Positions 9,705 to 18,790 of a DNA stretch of 64,000 nt are shown in pieces. The stretch covers positions 372,001 to 436,000 of the forward strand of contig NZ_SCOM01000001.1 in assembly GCF_005508865.1 (NCBI RefSeq). The letters run 5' to 3'. A program made the translations under genes and the position numbers. The notes below the pieces were generated by a model. It had not been told where the DNA came from. It saw only the letters and a list, made by a program, of their open reading frames with translations, and did not search any database. The DNA comes from Pseudomonas sp. F(2018). GTDB lineage: Bacteria > Pseudomonadota > Gammaproteobacteria > Pseudomonadales > Pseudomonadaceae. Positions within the stretch are counted from its first letter, which is position 1, and every line of letters begins with the position of its first letter.

Positions 9705-10825
9705 GCCAGATCATGCATTGCGAATCCCCCATCAAGCGTCGCCTGTCCCGCAAGATCTGGGTCGGCTCGGTACCGGTCGGCGGCGATGCGCCGATCGCCG
9801 TGCAGAGCATGACCAACACCGAGACCTGTGACGTCGAGGCCACCGTCGGCCAGATCCGTCGCCTCGAAGACGCCGGCGCCGATATCGTGCGCGTTTCCGT
9901 GCCGTCCATGGAGGCGGCCGAGGCATTCGGCAAGATCAAGCAGCAAGTGAAAGTGCCGCTGGTGGCCGACATTCACTTCGATTACCAGATCGCCCTGCGT
10001 GTGGCCGAGCTGGGCGTCGATTGCCTGCGCATCAACCCGGGCAACATCGGTCGCGAAGACCGAGTCAGGGCTGTGGTCGAGGCCGCTCGCGACAAGGGCA
10101 TCCCGATCCGCATCGGTGTCAACGCCGGCTCGCTGGAGAAGGACCTGCAGAAGAAGTACGGCGAGCCCACGCCCGAGGCGCTGGTTGAATCTGCGCTGCG
10201 CCATGTCGAACACCTGGATCGCCTGAACTTCCCCGACTTCAAGGTCAGCGTGAAGGCCTCCGACGTGTTCATGGCCGTCGCCGCCTACCGCCTGCTGGCC
10301 AAGCAGATCGAGCAGCCGCTGCACCTGGGCATCACCGAGGCCGGCGGTCTGCGCTCCGGCACCGTGAAGTCCGCGGTCGGCCTGGGCATGCTGCTGGCCG
10401 AGGGCATCGGCGACACCATCCGTATCTCCCTGGCCGCGGACCCGGTGGAGGAGATCAAGGTCGGCTACGACATCCTCAAGTCCCTGCGCCTGCGCTCGCG
10501 TGGCATCAACTTCATCGCCTGTCCGAGCTGCTCGCGACAGAACTTCGACGTGGTCAAGACCATGAACGAGCTGGAGCAGCGGGTCGAAGACCTGCTGGTG
10601 CCGCTCGACGTCGCCGTGATCGGCTGTGTGGTCAACGGTCCGGGCGAAGCCAAGGAGGCCCATATCGGCCTCACCGGCGGCACGCCGAACAACCTGGTGT
10701 ACATCGACGGCGCGCCGGCCTCGAAGCTGAACAACGACAATCTGGTGGATGAGCTGGAGAAGCTGATCCGCCGCAAGGCGGCCGAGAAGGCCGAGGCCGA
10801 CGCGGCCGTCATCGCCCGCGGCTGA
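9701..10825 (+). CDS. ispG: 4-hydroxy-3-methylbut-2-en-1-yl diphosphate synthase (flavodoxin)
   Basis: [4Fe-4S] enzyme of about 374 residues that makes HMBPP from MEcPP in the MEP isoprenoid pathway. TIM-barrel signatures include [22 protein letters not shown] and NPGNIGRE. The cluster cysteines lie in CPSCSRQ and [14 protein letters not shown] at 9701 overlaps the rodZ stop (GTGA), which favours coupling; the ATG at 9713 ([10 protein letters not shown]) is closer to the E. coli N-terminus and is the alternative. Confidence 0.95.
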   Translation: MSQIMHCESPIKRRLSRKIWVGSVPVGGDAPIAVQSMTNTETCDVEATVGQIRRLEDAGADIVRVSVPSMEAAEAFGKIKQQVKVPLVADIHFDYQIALRVAELGVDCLRINPGNIGREDRVRAVVEAARDKGIPIRIGVNAGSLEKDLQKKYGEPTPEALVESALRHVEHLDRLNFPDFKVSVKASDVFMAVAAYRLLAKQIEQPLHLGITEAGGLRSGTVKSAVGLGMLLAEGIGDTIRISLAADPVEEIKVGYDILKSLRLRSRGINFIACPSCSRQNFDVVKTMNELEQRVEDLLVPLDVAVIGCVVNGPGEAKEAHIGLTGGTPNNLVYIDGAPASKLNNDNLVDELEKLIRRKAAEKAEADAAVIARG

Positions 10826-10837
10826 TAAGGAAGATTC

Positions 10838-12130
10838 GTGAGCAAGACCTTACAAGCCATCCGTGGCATGAACGACATCCTGCCGGAGCAGACGCCTGCC
10901 TGGCGCTACCTGGAAGGCGCCCTGGCCGACCTGCTCGATGGTTACGGCTACAAGGAAATCCGCCTGCCCATCCTCGAGTTCACCGAGCTGTTCGCCCGCG
11001 GCATCGGCGAGGGCACCGACGTGGTGGACAAGGAGATGTACACCTTCCTCGACCGTAACGAGGAATCGCTGACCCTGCGTCCGGAAGGTACCGCCGGCTG
11101 CGTGCGCGCCGTGCTCGAGCACGGGCTGTCCGGTGGCGGCCAGGTGCAGAAGCTGTGGTACGCCGGCCCGATGTTCCGCTACGAGAAGCCGCAGAAGGGC
11201 CGCTATCGCCAGTTCCACCAGATTGGGGTGGAAGCCTTCAATCTGCCGGGGCCGGACGTCGATGCCGAGCTGATCGTGCTCACCGCGCGTCTGTGGCAGC
11301 AGCTCGGCCTGGCCGATGCGGTGACCCTGCAGCTCAACAGCCTGGGTTCCAGCGAGGCTCGTGCGGCCTACCGTGACGCTCTGGTGGCTTATCTCAACGA
11401 GCGCTTCGAGCAGCTCGATGAGGACAGCCAGCGCCGCCTGACCACCAACCCGCTGCGCATCCTCGATAGCAAGAACGCCCAGACCCAGGCGCTGCTGGTC
11501 GGCGCGCCGACCCTGGCCGACTATCTCGACGAGGAGTCGCGCCTGCACTTGGAGGGCGTCAAGGCGCGCCTGGATGCGGTCGGTATCCGCTACGAGATCA
11601 ATAACAAGCTGGTCCGCGGTCTCGACTACTACAACCGCACCGTGTTCGAGTGGGTCACCGACAAGCTCGGCGCCCAGGGCACCGTGTGCGCCGGCGGCCG
11701 CTACGACGGCCTGGTCACCCAGCTGGGTGGCAAGGCCACGCCCGGTGTCGGCTTCGCCATGGGCGTCGAACGCCTGGTGCTGCTGCTGGAGACCCTGGAG
11801 CTGCTGCCGGCCGAGCTGAACAGTCGCGCGGATGTCTACCTGTGCGCCTTCGGCGAGGCCGCCGAGCTCGCCGGCCTAGGCCTGGCCGAGCGCCTGCGCG
11901 ATGCCATTCCCGGCCTGCGCCTGCTGGTCAACAGCGGCGCCGGCAGCTTCAAGAGCCAGTTCAAGAAGGCCGACAAGAGCGGCGCGCGCTTCGCCCTGAT
12001 TCTGGGTGAGGACGAACTGACCGCCCGCGTGGTAGGTTGCAAGCCCCTGCGCGACGACGCAGAACAACAGAACATTGGCTGGGATGCGTTGGCACAGCAT
12101 CTGGCCGCCTGCCTGCAGGCCTTAGAATAA
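10838..12130 (+). CDS. hisS: Histidyl-tRNA synthetase
   Basis: Class II aminoacyl-tRNA synthetase of 430 residues charging tRNA-His. Motif 2 ([12 protein letters not shown]), the histidine-A motif ([11 protein letters not shown]) and motif 3 near GFAMGVERL are visible; the anticodon-binding domain is the last 100 residues or so. The GTG start at 10838 is preceded by AAGGAAG and gives the usual N-terminus [16 protein letters not shown]. It follows ispG after 12 bases. Confidence 0.97.
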   Translation: MSKTLQAIRGMNDILPEQTPAWRYLEGALADLLDGYGYKEIRLPILEFTELFARGIGEGTDVVDKEMYTFLDRNEESLTLRPEGTAGCVRAVLEHGLSGGGQVQKLWYAGPMFRYEKPQKGRYRQFHQIGVEAFNLPGPDVDAELIVLTARLWQQLGLADAVTLQLNSLGSSEARAAYRDALVAYLNERFEQLDEDSQRRLTTNPLRILDSKNAQTQALLVGAPTLADYLDEESRLHLEGVKARLDAVGIRYEINNKLVRGLDYYNRTVFEWVTDKLGAQGTVCAGGRYDGLVTQLGGKATPGVGFAMGVERLVLLLETLELLPAELNSRADVYLCAFGEAAELAGLGLAERLRDAIPGLRLLVNSGAGSFKSQFKKADKSGARFALILGEDELTARVVGCKPLRDDAEQQNIGWDALAQHLAACLQALE

Positions 12131-12152
12131 AGAGAATCAAGGAGTTATTGGG

Positions 12153-12794
12153 GTGAGCATGACCGAAGAAGAACAAATTGCGCAGATGAAGGACTGGTGG
12201 CAGCGCAATGGCAAACCCCTGCTGACTGGTGGTGCCCTGGCCCTGGCCATCGTGGTCGGCTGGCAGGCCTGGCAGCAGTACCAGACCAACCAGGCCCAGG
12301 GTGGCGGTGCGCTGTATCAGCAACTGCTGGAAACCACCCTCACTCCTACCGGCCAGCCGGACGCCGGCAAGGTCACCGAACTGGCCGACAAGCTGAAGTC
12401 CGAATACGGCGGCAGCGCTTACGCCCAGTACGGCAGCCTGTTCGTCGCCAAGGTCGCGGTGGACAACGCCAAGCTGGATGACGCCGTGGCCGAGCTCAAG
12501 CCGTTGGTCGAAAAGCCGGCCGATGCCACCATCGGCGAGCTGGCGCGTCAGCGTCTGGCCCGTGTCCTGGCTGCCCAGGGCAAGACCGAAGAAGGCCTCA
12601 AGCTGCTCGAAGGCGAGGCGGACAAGGCCTGGCAGGCCAGCCGCGAAGAACTCAAGGGCGACCTGCTGGTGCAGCTCGGTCGCAGCGACGAAGCCCATGC
12701 GGCCTACCAGAAGGCCAAGGATTCTCTGTCCGAGGACGCCGCTGTCGGCGGCCTGCAGATGAAGCTCGACGACCTGGCGAAAGGGGATGCCTGA
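12153..12794 (+). CDS. yfgM: YfgM-family ancillary SecYEG/BamB-linked membrane protein
   Basis: Protein of 213 residues with a short cytoplasmic N-terminus, one membrane anchor (about residues 23-40, LLTGGALALAIVVGWQ) and a periplasmic TPR-like domain. YfgM associates with the Sec translocon and periplasmic chaperones in E. coli. The start may be the GTG at 12153 or the ATG at 12159. It sits between hisS and bamB, as in E. coli and Pseudomonas, and its stop falls just before the bamB start. Confidence 0.9.
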   Translation: MSMTEEEQIAQMKDWWQRNGKPLLTGGALALAIVVGWQAWQQYQTNQAQGGGALYQQLLETTLTPTGQPDAGKVTELADKLKSEYGGSAYAQYGSLFVAKVAVDNAKLDDAVAELKPLVEKPADATIGELARQRLARVLAAQGKTEEGLKLLEGEADKAWQASREELKGDLLVQLGRSDEAHAAYQKAKDSLSEDAAVGGLQMKLDDLAKGDA

Positions 12795-12795
12795 C

Positions 12796-13938
12796 GTGAT
12801 GCGTTGGAAGAATGCCGCAGTGCTGGCTCTGGCCGTAGTGGCCGTGGGTTGCAGCAGCAACAGCAAGAAGGAACTGCCGCCGGCCGAGCTGCCCGACATC
12901 CAGGAAGAAGTACGCCTGGACGCCCAGTGGAGCCGCTCCATCGGTGATGGCCAGGGCGAGCTGTACAACCAGCTGACCCCCGCCGCCGATGGCGAGCGTC
13001 TGTACGCCGCCTCTGCCGATGGCGAAGTGGTCGCCCTGGATCGCCTGACCGGCGACAAGTTCTGGGAAGTCGAACTGGACCTGCCGATCTCCGGCGGTGT
13101 CGGCGCCGGCTACGGCCTGGTGCTGGTCGGCACCCTCAAGGGTGAAGTGGTCGCGCTGGACTCCAGCAACGGCGAAGAAAAATGGCGTGCCCGTGTGACC
13201 AGCGAAGTGCTGTCCGCGCCGGCCACCAACGGCGACGTCGTCGTGGTGCAGACCCAGGACGATCGCCTGATCGCCTTCGACGCCAGCACCGGCGAGCAGC
13301 GCTGGATCTACGAGAACAGCCCGGCCGTGCTGACCCTGCGTGGCACCAGTAGCCCGGTGATGACCAATCGCCTGGTGATGGCCGGCCTGTCCACCGGCAA
13401 GGTCCTGGCCCTCGACGCCAGCCGCGGCATCCCGGTCTGGGAGCAGCGCGTGGCCGTGCCGCAAGGCCGTTCCGAACTGGAGCGCGTGGTCGACATCGAC
13501 GGCAACCTGCTGCTGTCCGGCGGCACGCTGTACGTGGTGACCTACCAGGGCAATGTCGCGGCCATCGACGTGGAAAGCGGTCGTCCGCTGTGGAACCGCG
13601 AGGCCTCCAGCTACGTGGGCCTGGCCCAGGGCTTCGGCAGCGTCTACGTCAGCCTGGCCAGCGGTGCCGTGGAAGGCGTCGACGAGGGCTCCAATTCCGC
13701 CCTGTGGAACAACGACGCCCTGCAGCGCCGCCAGCTGTCGTCGCCGGAAGTGTTCTCCAGCTACGTGGCAGTCGGTGACTTCGAAGGCTACCTGCACCTG
13801 CTGAGCCAGGTGGACGGCCATTTTGTCGGCCGCAAGAAGATCGACGGCGACGGCCTGCGTGCCCGTCCGCTGGTGGTCGGTGACTGGATCTACGCCTACG
13901 GCAACAGCGGCAAGCTGGTCGGCCTGACCATCCGCTAA
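12796..13938 (+). CDS. bamB: Outer-membrane assembly lipoprotein BamB
   Basis: Eight-bladed PQQ-repeat beta-propeller lipoprotein of 380 residues, part of the BAM complex that inserts outer-membrane beta-barrels. The signal peptide ends in the lipobox VAVGC; repeats such as VVALDRLTGDKFWEV and VVALDSSNGEEKWRA run through the protein. I chose the GTG at 12796, which gives the length known for Pseudomonas BamB; ATG 12799 and ATG 12787 are alternatives. A strong terminator follows. Confidence 0.95.
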   Translation: MMRWKNAAVLALAVVAVGCSSNSKKELPPAELPDIQEEVRLDAQWSRSIGDGQGELYNQLTPAADGERLYAASADGEVVALDRLTGDKFWEVELDLPISGGVGAGYGLVLVGTLKGEVVALDSSNGEEKWRARVTSEVLSAPATNGDVVVVQTQDDRLIAFDASTGEQRWIYENSPAVLTLRGTSSPVMTNRLVMAGLSTGKVLALDASRGIPVWEQRVAVPQGRSELERVVDIDGNLLLSGGTLYVVTYQGNVAAIDVESGRPLWNREASSYVGLAQGFGSVYVSLASGAVEGVDEGSNSALWNNDALQRRQLSSPEVFSSYVAVGDFEGYLHLLSQVDGHFVGRKKIDGDGLRARPLVVGDWIYAYGNSGKLVGLTIR

Positions 13939-13955
13939 GCTGTTTTGCAATGTCC

Positions 13956-13992
13956 GGCCGCTGCCGTTCTACGGCAGCGGCCTTTGTGTTTT
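13956..13992 (+). terminator. Rho-independent terminator after bamB
   Basis: GGCCGCTGCCGT (13956-13967) pairs perfectly with ACGGCAGCGGCC (13971-13982) around a 3-base loop, followed by TTTGTGTTTT. It ends the long ndk-bamB gene run before der. Confidence 0.9.
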
Positions 13993-14017
13993 CTGGATTT
14001 AGCTGTGGAGGAGCCCA

Positions 14018-15484
14018 ATGGTTCCGGTAATCGCCCTGGTGGGCCGTCCCAATGTGGGCAAGTCGACTCTGTTCAACCGCCTGACCCGCAGCCGCGATGC
14101 CATTGTCGGTGACCTGGCCGGCCTGACCCGCGATCGCCAGTATGGCGATGCCAAGTGGGAAGGGCGCAGCTACATCCTGGTCGACACCGGCGGCATCACC
14201 GGCGACGAGGAGGGCATCGACGAGAAGATGGCCGAGCAGTCGCTGCTGGCCATCGAAGAGGCCGACGTGGTGCTGTTCCTGGTCGACGCCCGTGCCGGCC
14301 TGACCGCCAGCGACCAGATGATTGGCGAGCACCTGCGCAAGCGCAACAAGCGCAGCTACCTGGTGGTGAACAAGATCGACAACATCGATCCGGACATCGC
14401 CCGCGCCGAGTTCGCCCCGATGGGCATGGGCGAAGCCCTGCCGATTGCCGGCGCCCATGGCCGCGGCATCACCCAGCTGCTGGAAACGACGCTCGGTGAA
14501 TACCCGCGTGACGAGGACCACGATGCCTTCGACGAGAATGTCGCCGAGGGCGAGGAAGCCAAGCGCATTCCCGGGCCGAGCGAGAAGGATGGCATCAAGA
14601 TCGCCATCATCGGCCGCCCCAACGTCGGCAAGTCGACCCTGGTCAATCGCATGCTCGGCGAGGAGCGCGTGGTGGTCTATGACCAGCCTGGCACCACCCG
14701 CGACAGCATCTACATTCCGTTCGAGCGCAACGACGAGAAGTACACGCTGATTGACACCGCCGGCGTGCGCAAGCGCGGCAAGATCCACGAGGAAGTGGAA
14801 AAATTCTCGGTGGTGAAGACCCTGCAGGCGATCAAGGACGCCAACGTGGTGATCTTCGTCATGGATGCCCGCGAAGGTGTGGTCGACCACGACCTCAACC
14901 TGCTCGGCTTCGCCATCGAATCCGGCCGCGCCCTGGTGATCGCCCTGAACAAGTGGGACGGCATGGAGCCCGGCGAGCGCGACTACGTGAAGACCGAGCT
15001 GGAGCGCCGGCTGTTCTTCGTCGACTACGCCGATATCCACTTCATCTCCGCCCTCCACGGCACCGGCGTGGGCAACCTGTACAAGTCGGTGCAGGCCTCG
15101 TTCAAGTCGGCGATCACACGCTGGCCGACCAGCCGCCTGACGCAGATCCTCGAGGACGCGGTGCAGGAACACCAGCCACCGATGGTCAGCGGCCGCCGCA
15201 TCAAGCTGCGCTACGCTCACCTGGGTGGTGCTAACCCGCCGCTGATCGTGATCCACGGCAACCAGGTCGATGCGGTACCGAAGTCCTACACGCGCTACCT
15301 GGAAAACACCTTCCGCCGCGTGCTCAAGCTGGTCGGCACGCCGATCCGCATCGAGTACAAGGGGGGCGACAACCCCTTCGAGGGCAAGAAGAACACCCTC
15401 ACCGACCGCCAGGTGAACAAGAAACGCCGCCTGATGAGCCACCACAAGAAGGCCGAGAAGAAGCGCAAGGACAAGAAGCGCTGA
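14018..15484 (+). CDS. der: Double-domain ribosome-assembly GTPase Der (EngA)
   Basis: GTPase of 488 residues with two tandem G domains and a C-terminal KH-like domain; it acts in 50S subunit maturation. GRPNVGKST occurs twice (residues 8-16 and again near 200). Each domain has its G3 (DTGG, DTAG) and G4 (NKID, NKWD) motifs. The lysine/arginine-rich C-terminal tail ([12 protein letters not shown]) is typical. GGAGG precedes the ATG. Confidence 0.97.
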   Translation: MVPVIALVGRPNVGKSTLFNRLTRSRDAIVGDLAGLTRDRQYGDAKWEGRSYILVDTGGITGDEEGIDEKMAEQSLLAIEEADVVLFLVDARAGLTASDQMIGEHLRKRNKRSYLVVNKIDNIDPDIARAEFAPMGMGEALPIAGAHGRGITQLLETTLGEYPRDEDHDAFDENVAEGEEAKRIPGPSEKDGIKIAIIGRPNVGKSTLVNRMLGEERVVVYDQPGTTRDSIYIPFERNDEKYTLIDTAGVRKRGKIHEEVEKFSVVKTLQAIKDANVVIFVMDAREGVVDHDLNLLGFAIESGRALVIALNKWDGMEPGERDYVKTELERRLFFVDYADIHFISALHGTGVGNLYKSVQASFKSAITRWPTSRLTQILEDAVQEHQPPMVSGRRIKLRYAHLGGANPPLIVIHGNQVDAVPKSYTRYLENTFRRVLKLVGTPIRIEYKGGDNPFEGKKNTLTDRQVNKKRRLMSHHKKAEKKRKDKKR

Positions 15485-15502
15485 TTCACCGGCGTTCCAG
15501 AC

Positions 15503-15537
15503 AAAGGCGCAGCAGCTTCGGCTTCTGCGCCTTTTTC
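15503..15537 (+). terminator. Terminator after der with UUCG tetraloop
   Basis: AAAGGCGCAG (15503-15512) pairs with CTGCGCCTTT (15525-15534). Inside, AGC-TTCG-GCT forms a very stable tetraloop stem, with one C/T mismatch between the two stems. A T-run ends it. Confidence 0.9.
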
Positions 15538-15612
15538 ATTGGTGTCGCTGCTGCATCCTGAGCGGGCCATCGGCTATCCTCGCGACTCGCCTCAAGCCAG
15601 CAGGAAGTCCCG

Positions 15613-16761
15613 ATGCTCGCCAGCAAGCTGCCCAATGTCGGCACCACCATCTTCACCCGCATGTCCCAGCTCGCCGCGGAAGTCGGCGCCATCAACCTGT
15701 CCCAGGGTTTTCCCGATTTCGATGGCCCACAGGCCCTGCGCGAGGCCGTAGCCCGCCATGTGCTGGAAGGGCGCAACCAGTATTCGCCGATGACTGGTCT
15801 GCCGAGCCTGCGCCAACAGGTAGCGGCCAAGATCGCCCGTAGCTATGGCGTGCAGCGCGATGCCGACAGCGAGATCACCATCACTCCCGGTGCCACCGAG
15901 GCGATCTTCTGCGCGGTGCAGGCGCTGATCCATCCGGGCGACGAGGCCATCGTCCTCGACCCCTGCTACGACAGCTACGAACCCTCTGTGGAACTGGCCG
16001 GCGGCCGCTGCGTGCATGTGCCGCTGGCCCTGCCGGACTTCGCTGTGGACTGGCAGCGCCTGGCCGATGCCATTACCCCGCGCACCCGGCTGATCTTCCT
16101 CAACTCGCCGCACAACCCCAGCGGCGCGCTGCTCAGTCGTGACGATCTGGATCGTCTGGCCGCACTGATCCGCGGCCGCGATATCCACCTCATCAGCGAC
16201 GAGGTCTACGAGCATCTGATCTTCGACGGCGCCCGTCACGCCAGCGTGCTGGCCCACCAGGAGCTGTACGCGCGAGCCTTCGTGGTCAGTTCTTTCGGCA
16301 AGACCTACCACGTCACCGGCTGGAAGACCGGCTACGTGGTGGCGCCGCCGGCGTTGACCGCCGAGCTTCGCAAGATCCACCAATACGTGAATTTCTGCGG
16401 CGTGACCCCGCTGCAGCACGCCCTGGCCGACTTCATGGAGTCCAATCCCGAGCACGTCGAGGATCTGCCGGCCTTCTACCAGGCCAAGCGCGACCTGTTC
16501 TGCGATCTGCTGGCCGGCTCGCGTTTCCGCTTCACCCGCGCGCCAGGCACCTACTTCCAGCTGGCCGACTATTCGGCGATCCGCCCGGACCTGGACGACG
16601 TGGCCATGGCCGAATGGCTGACCCGCGAACACGGCGTGGCGGCGATACCGGTGTCGGTGTTCTACCAGCAGGCCCCGAGCGAGATGCGCCTGGTGCGCTT
16701 CTGCTTCGCCAAACGCGAGGAGACGCTGCGCCTGGCAGCGGAAAAACTATGCGCGATCTGA
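15613..16761 (+). CDS. PLP aminotransferase, methionine/glutamine aminotransferase-like
   Basis: Class I/II aminotransferase of 382 residues. The PLP lysine is Lys230 (SSFGKTYHVTGWKTGY); NSPHNPSGA and SDEVYEHL are the other cofactor motifs. The closest named families are YbdL-type methionine aminotransferase and kynurenine/glutamine transaminases. The next gene overlaps it by 13 bases and encodes an omega-amidase. The two enzymes act together on 2-oxo acids from glutamine-dependent transamination, often in methionine salvage. Exact substrate is inference. Confidence 0.85.
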   Translation: MLASKLPNVGTTIFTRMSQLAAEVGAINLSQGFPDFDGPQALREAVARHVLEGRNQYSPMTGLPSLRQQVAAKIARSYGVQRDADSEITITPGATEAIFCAVQALIHPGDEAIVLDPCYDSYEPSVELAGGRCVHVPLALPDFAVDWQRLADAITPRTRLIFLNSPHNPSGALLSRDDLDRLAALIRGRDIHLISDEVYEHLIFDGARHASVLAHQELYARAFVVSSFGKTYHVTGWKTGYVVAPPALTAELRKIHQYVNFCGVTPLQHALADFMESNPEHVEDLPAFYQAKRDLFCDLLAGSRFRFTRAPGTYFQLADYSAIRPDLDDVAMAEWLTREHGVAAIPVSVFYQQAPSEMRLVRFCFAKREETLRLAAEKLCAI

Positions 16762-17540
16762 GCCAGCTGCCCGACCTCGAACTGGCGCTGATCCAGAGCG
16801 AACTGGACTGGCACGACGCCGCCGCCAACCGCGCGCGCTTCGGGCCGCTACTGGAGCAGGCGCGTGGCGCCGACCTGGTGGTGCTGCCGGAGATGTTCAG
16901 CACCGGCTTCTCCATGCATTCGGCCGAACTGGCCGAGCCGGAGGACGGTCCGACCACGGCTTGGCTGCGCGAGCAGGCCCAACGTATCGGCGCCGTGGTC
17001 ACCGGCAGCCTGATCATCCAGGCCGCCGACGGCAGCTACCGCAATCGCCTGCTGTGGGCGCGCCCGGATGGTTCGCTGGCCCGCTACGACAAGCGTCACC
17101 TGTTCCGCATGGCTGGCGAGCACAAGCACTACAGCACCGGTGAGGAGCAGGTACTGCTGGAAGTGAAGGGCTGGCAGGTGCGTCCGCTGATCTGCTACGA
17201 CCTGCGCTTCCCGGTATGGAGCCGCGACCCACACGACACCGACCTGTTGCTCTACACCGCCAACTGGCCTGGCGCGCGCCGTCACCACTGGAATCGCCTG
17301 CTGCCGGCGCGGGCGATCGAGAACCTGTGCTACGTGGCCGCGGTGAACCGCATCGGTAGCGACGGCAATGGCCACCCCTACAGCGGCGACAGCCAGGTGC
17401 TGGACTTCCAGGGCGAGAGCCTACTGGCGCCGGGCGATGCTGCAGGCGTGTTCCGCGTGCGCCTGTCGGCCGCCGAGCTGGCCGCCTATCGGCAGCGCTT
17501 CCCGGCCTACCTGGATGCCGATGGCTTCAGCCTGGATTGA
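16749..17540 (+). CDS. Omega-amidase (nitrilase-superfamily C-N hydrolase, YafV-like)
   Basis: Carbon-nitrogen hydrolase of 263 residues with the catalytic triad Glu48 (VVLPEMFSTGF), Lys115 (YDKRHLF) and Cys149 (LICYDLRFPV). It is predicted to hydrolyse 2-oxoglutaramate or 2-oxosuccinamate, removing the product of the upstream aminotransferase and making the pair irreversible. The ATG at 16749 lies inside the end of the aminotransferase gene, so they are one translationally coupled unit. Confidence 0.87.
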   Translation: MRDLSQLPDLELALIQSELDWHDAAANRARFGPLLEQARGADLVVLPEMFSTGFSMHSAELAEPEDGPTTAWLREQAQRIGAVVTGSLIIQAADGSYRNRLLWARPDGSLARYDKRHLFRMAGEHKHYSTGEEQVLLEVKGWQVRPLICYDLRFPVWSRDPHDTDLLLYTANWPGARRHHWNRLLPARAIENLCYVAAVNRIGSDGNGHPYSGDSQVLDFQGESLLAPGDAAGVFRVRLSAAELAAYRQRFPAYLDADGFSLD

Positions 17541-17554
17541 TCGGCTGCAGATAT

Positions 17555-17588
17555 GACCACGCCTGGCCCGAGCCCGGCGTGGTCTTTT
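17555..17588. terminator. Terminator between the convergent omega-amidase and dehydrogenase genes
   Basis: GACCACGCC (17555-17563) pairs with GGCGTGGTC (17576-17584), followed by TTTTC on the plus strand. The loop contains a second short GC stem. It lies two bases from the end of the minus-strand gene. Confidence 0.75.
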
Positions 17589-17589
17589 C

Positions 17590-18645
17590 TCAGGCCTGCA
17601 GGCTGGCCATGTCGATCACGAAGCGGTACTTCACATCGCTTTTGAGCATGCGCTCGTAAGCCTGGTTGATCGCCTGCATGGGGATCATCTCGATGTCCGA
17701 GACGATGCCGTGGGCGGCGCAGAAGTCGAGCATCTCCTGGGTCTCGGCGATGCCGCCGATCAGCGAACCGGCGATGCGTCGGCGCTTGAAGATCAGGCCG
17801 AACACGTCAGGCGACGGGTGCGGCGAGTCCGGGGCGCCGACCAGGCACAGGGTGGCGTCGCGCTTGAGCAGGTTGAGGAAGGGGTTGAGGTCGTGCGGCG
17901 CGGCCACGGTGTTGAGGATGAAGTCGAAGCTGCCCACATGGGCGGCCATCTCCTCGGCGTTCTTCGAGACCACCACTTCGCTGGCGCCCAGGCGCAGGGC
18001 GTCCTCACGCTTGTTCGGCGAGGTGGTGAACAGCACCACGCGGGCGCCCATGGCGGCGGCGATCTTCACGCCCATATGGCCGAGGCCACCCAACCCGACG
18101 ATGCCGACCTTCTGTCCCGGGCCGACCTTCCACTGGCGCAGCGGCGAGTAGGTGGTGATGCCGGCGCACAGTAGCGGCGCTACAGCGGCCAGCTGGGCGG
18201 GGTCGGTGTGGCTGATGCGCAGGACGAAGCGCTGCTCCACCACTATGTGCTGGGAGTAGCCGCCGAAGGTGTTTTCGCCACCGAATACCGGGCCGTTGTA
18301 GGTGCCGGTGAAACCGCTCTCGCAGTACTGCTCGAGGTTCTCGTTGCAGGAGGCGCAGTGGCGGCAGCTGTCGACCATGCAGCCGACGCCGGCCACATCG
18401 CCGACCTTGAATTTCGAGACGTTGCTGCCGACGGCCGTGACGCGGCCGACGATCTCGTGGCCCGGCACCGAGGGGTACAGGGTGTTGTTCCATTCGTTGC
18501 GTGCGGTGTGCAGGTCCGAGTGGCAGACGCCGCAGTAGAGAATGGCGATGGCCACGTCGTCCGGGCCGACGGCACGGCGCTGGATCTCGAGGGGTGCCAG
18601 CGGGGTGTGCGGGGCTTGGGCGGCGAAGGCGAGGGTCTTGCTCAT
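17590..18645 (-). CDS. Zinc-dependent alcohol dehydrogenase, YahK/CAD-type aldehyde reductase
   Basis: Medium-chain dehydrogenase of 351 residues. Catalytic zinc ligands include Cys41 (CGVCHSDLH) and His63 (PGHEIVG); structural zinc cysteines are 94, 97, 100 and 108 (DSCRHCASCNENLEQYC). The nucleotide-binding motif is GIVGLGGLGHMG. The cinnamyl-alcohol-dehydrogenase-like family reduces a broad range of aldehydes with NADPH. I chose ATG 18645 (MSKTLAFAAQ), preceded by AAGGAG; the longer frame has no matching N-terminus. It lies downstream of leuA but is separated by a terminator. Confidence 0.9.
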   Translation of the reverse strand: MSKTLAFAAQAPHTPLAPLEIQRRAVGPDDVAIAILYCGVCHSDLHTARNEWNNTLYPSVPGHEIVGRVTAVGSNVSKFKVGDVAGVGCMVDSCRHCASCNENLEQYCESGFTGTYNGPVFGGENTFGGYSQHIVVEQRFVLRISHTDPAQLAAVAPLLCAGITTYSPLRQWKVGPGQKVGIVGLGGLGHMGVKIAAAMGARVVLFTTSPNKREDALRLGASEVVVSKNAEEMAAHVGSFDFILNTVAAPHDLNPFLNLLKRDATLCLVGAPDSPHPSPDVFGLIFKRRRIAGSLIGGIAETQEMLDFCAAHGIVSDIEMIPMQAINQAYERMLKSDVKYRFVIDMASLQA

Positions 18646-18750
18646 GGAAGTCTCCTTGGCGGATCGGTAAGCCGAAGGAGAGGTTATTGCAAGGGGAGGG
18701 AGGCCGGTTTGCCCAATCCTGCCGAATCCATGCCCAGAGATGCGGGCATG

Positions 18751-18772
18751 AAAAAGGGGGCCGCAGCCCCCT
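18751..18772 (-). terminator. Terminator after leuA
   Basis: On the minus strand GGGGGC-TGCG-GCCCCC is followed by TTTTT (plus-strand A-run 18751-18755). It is 19 bases past the leuA stop. Confidence 0.88.
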
Positions 18773-18790
18773 CGTTCAAGCGTGCCTTGC

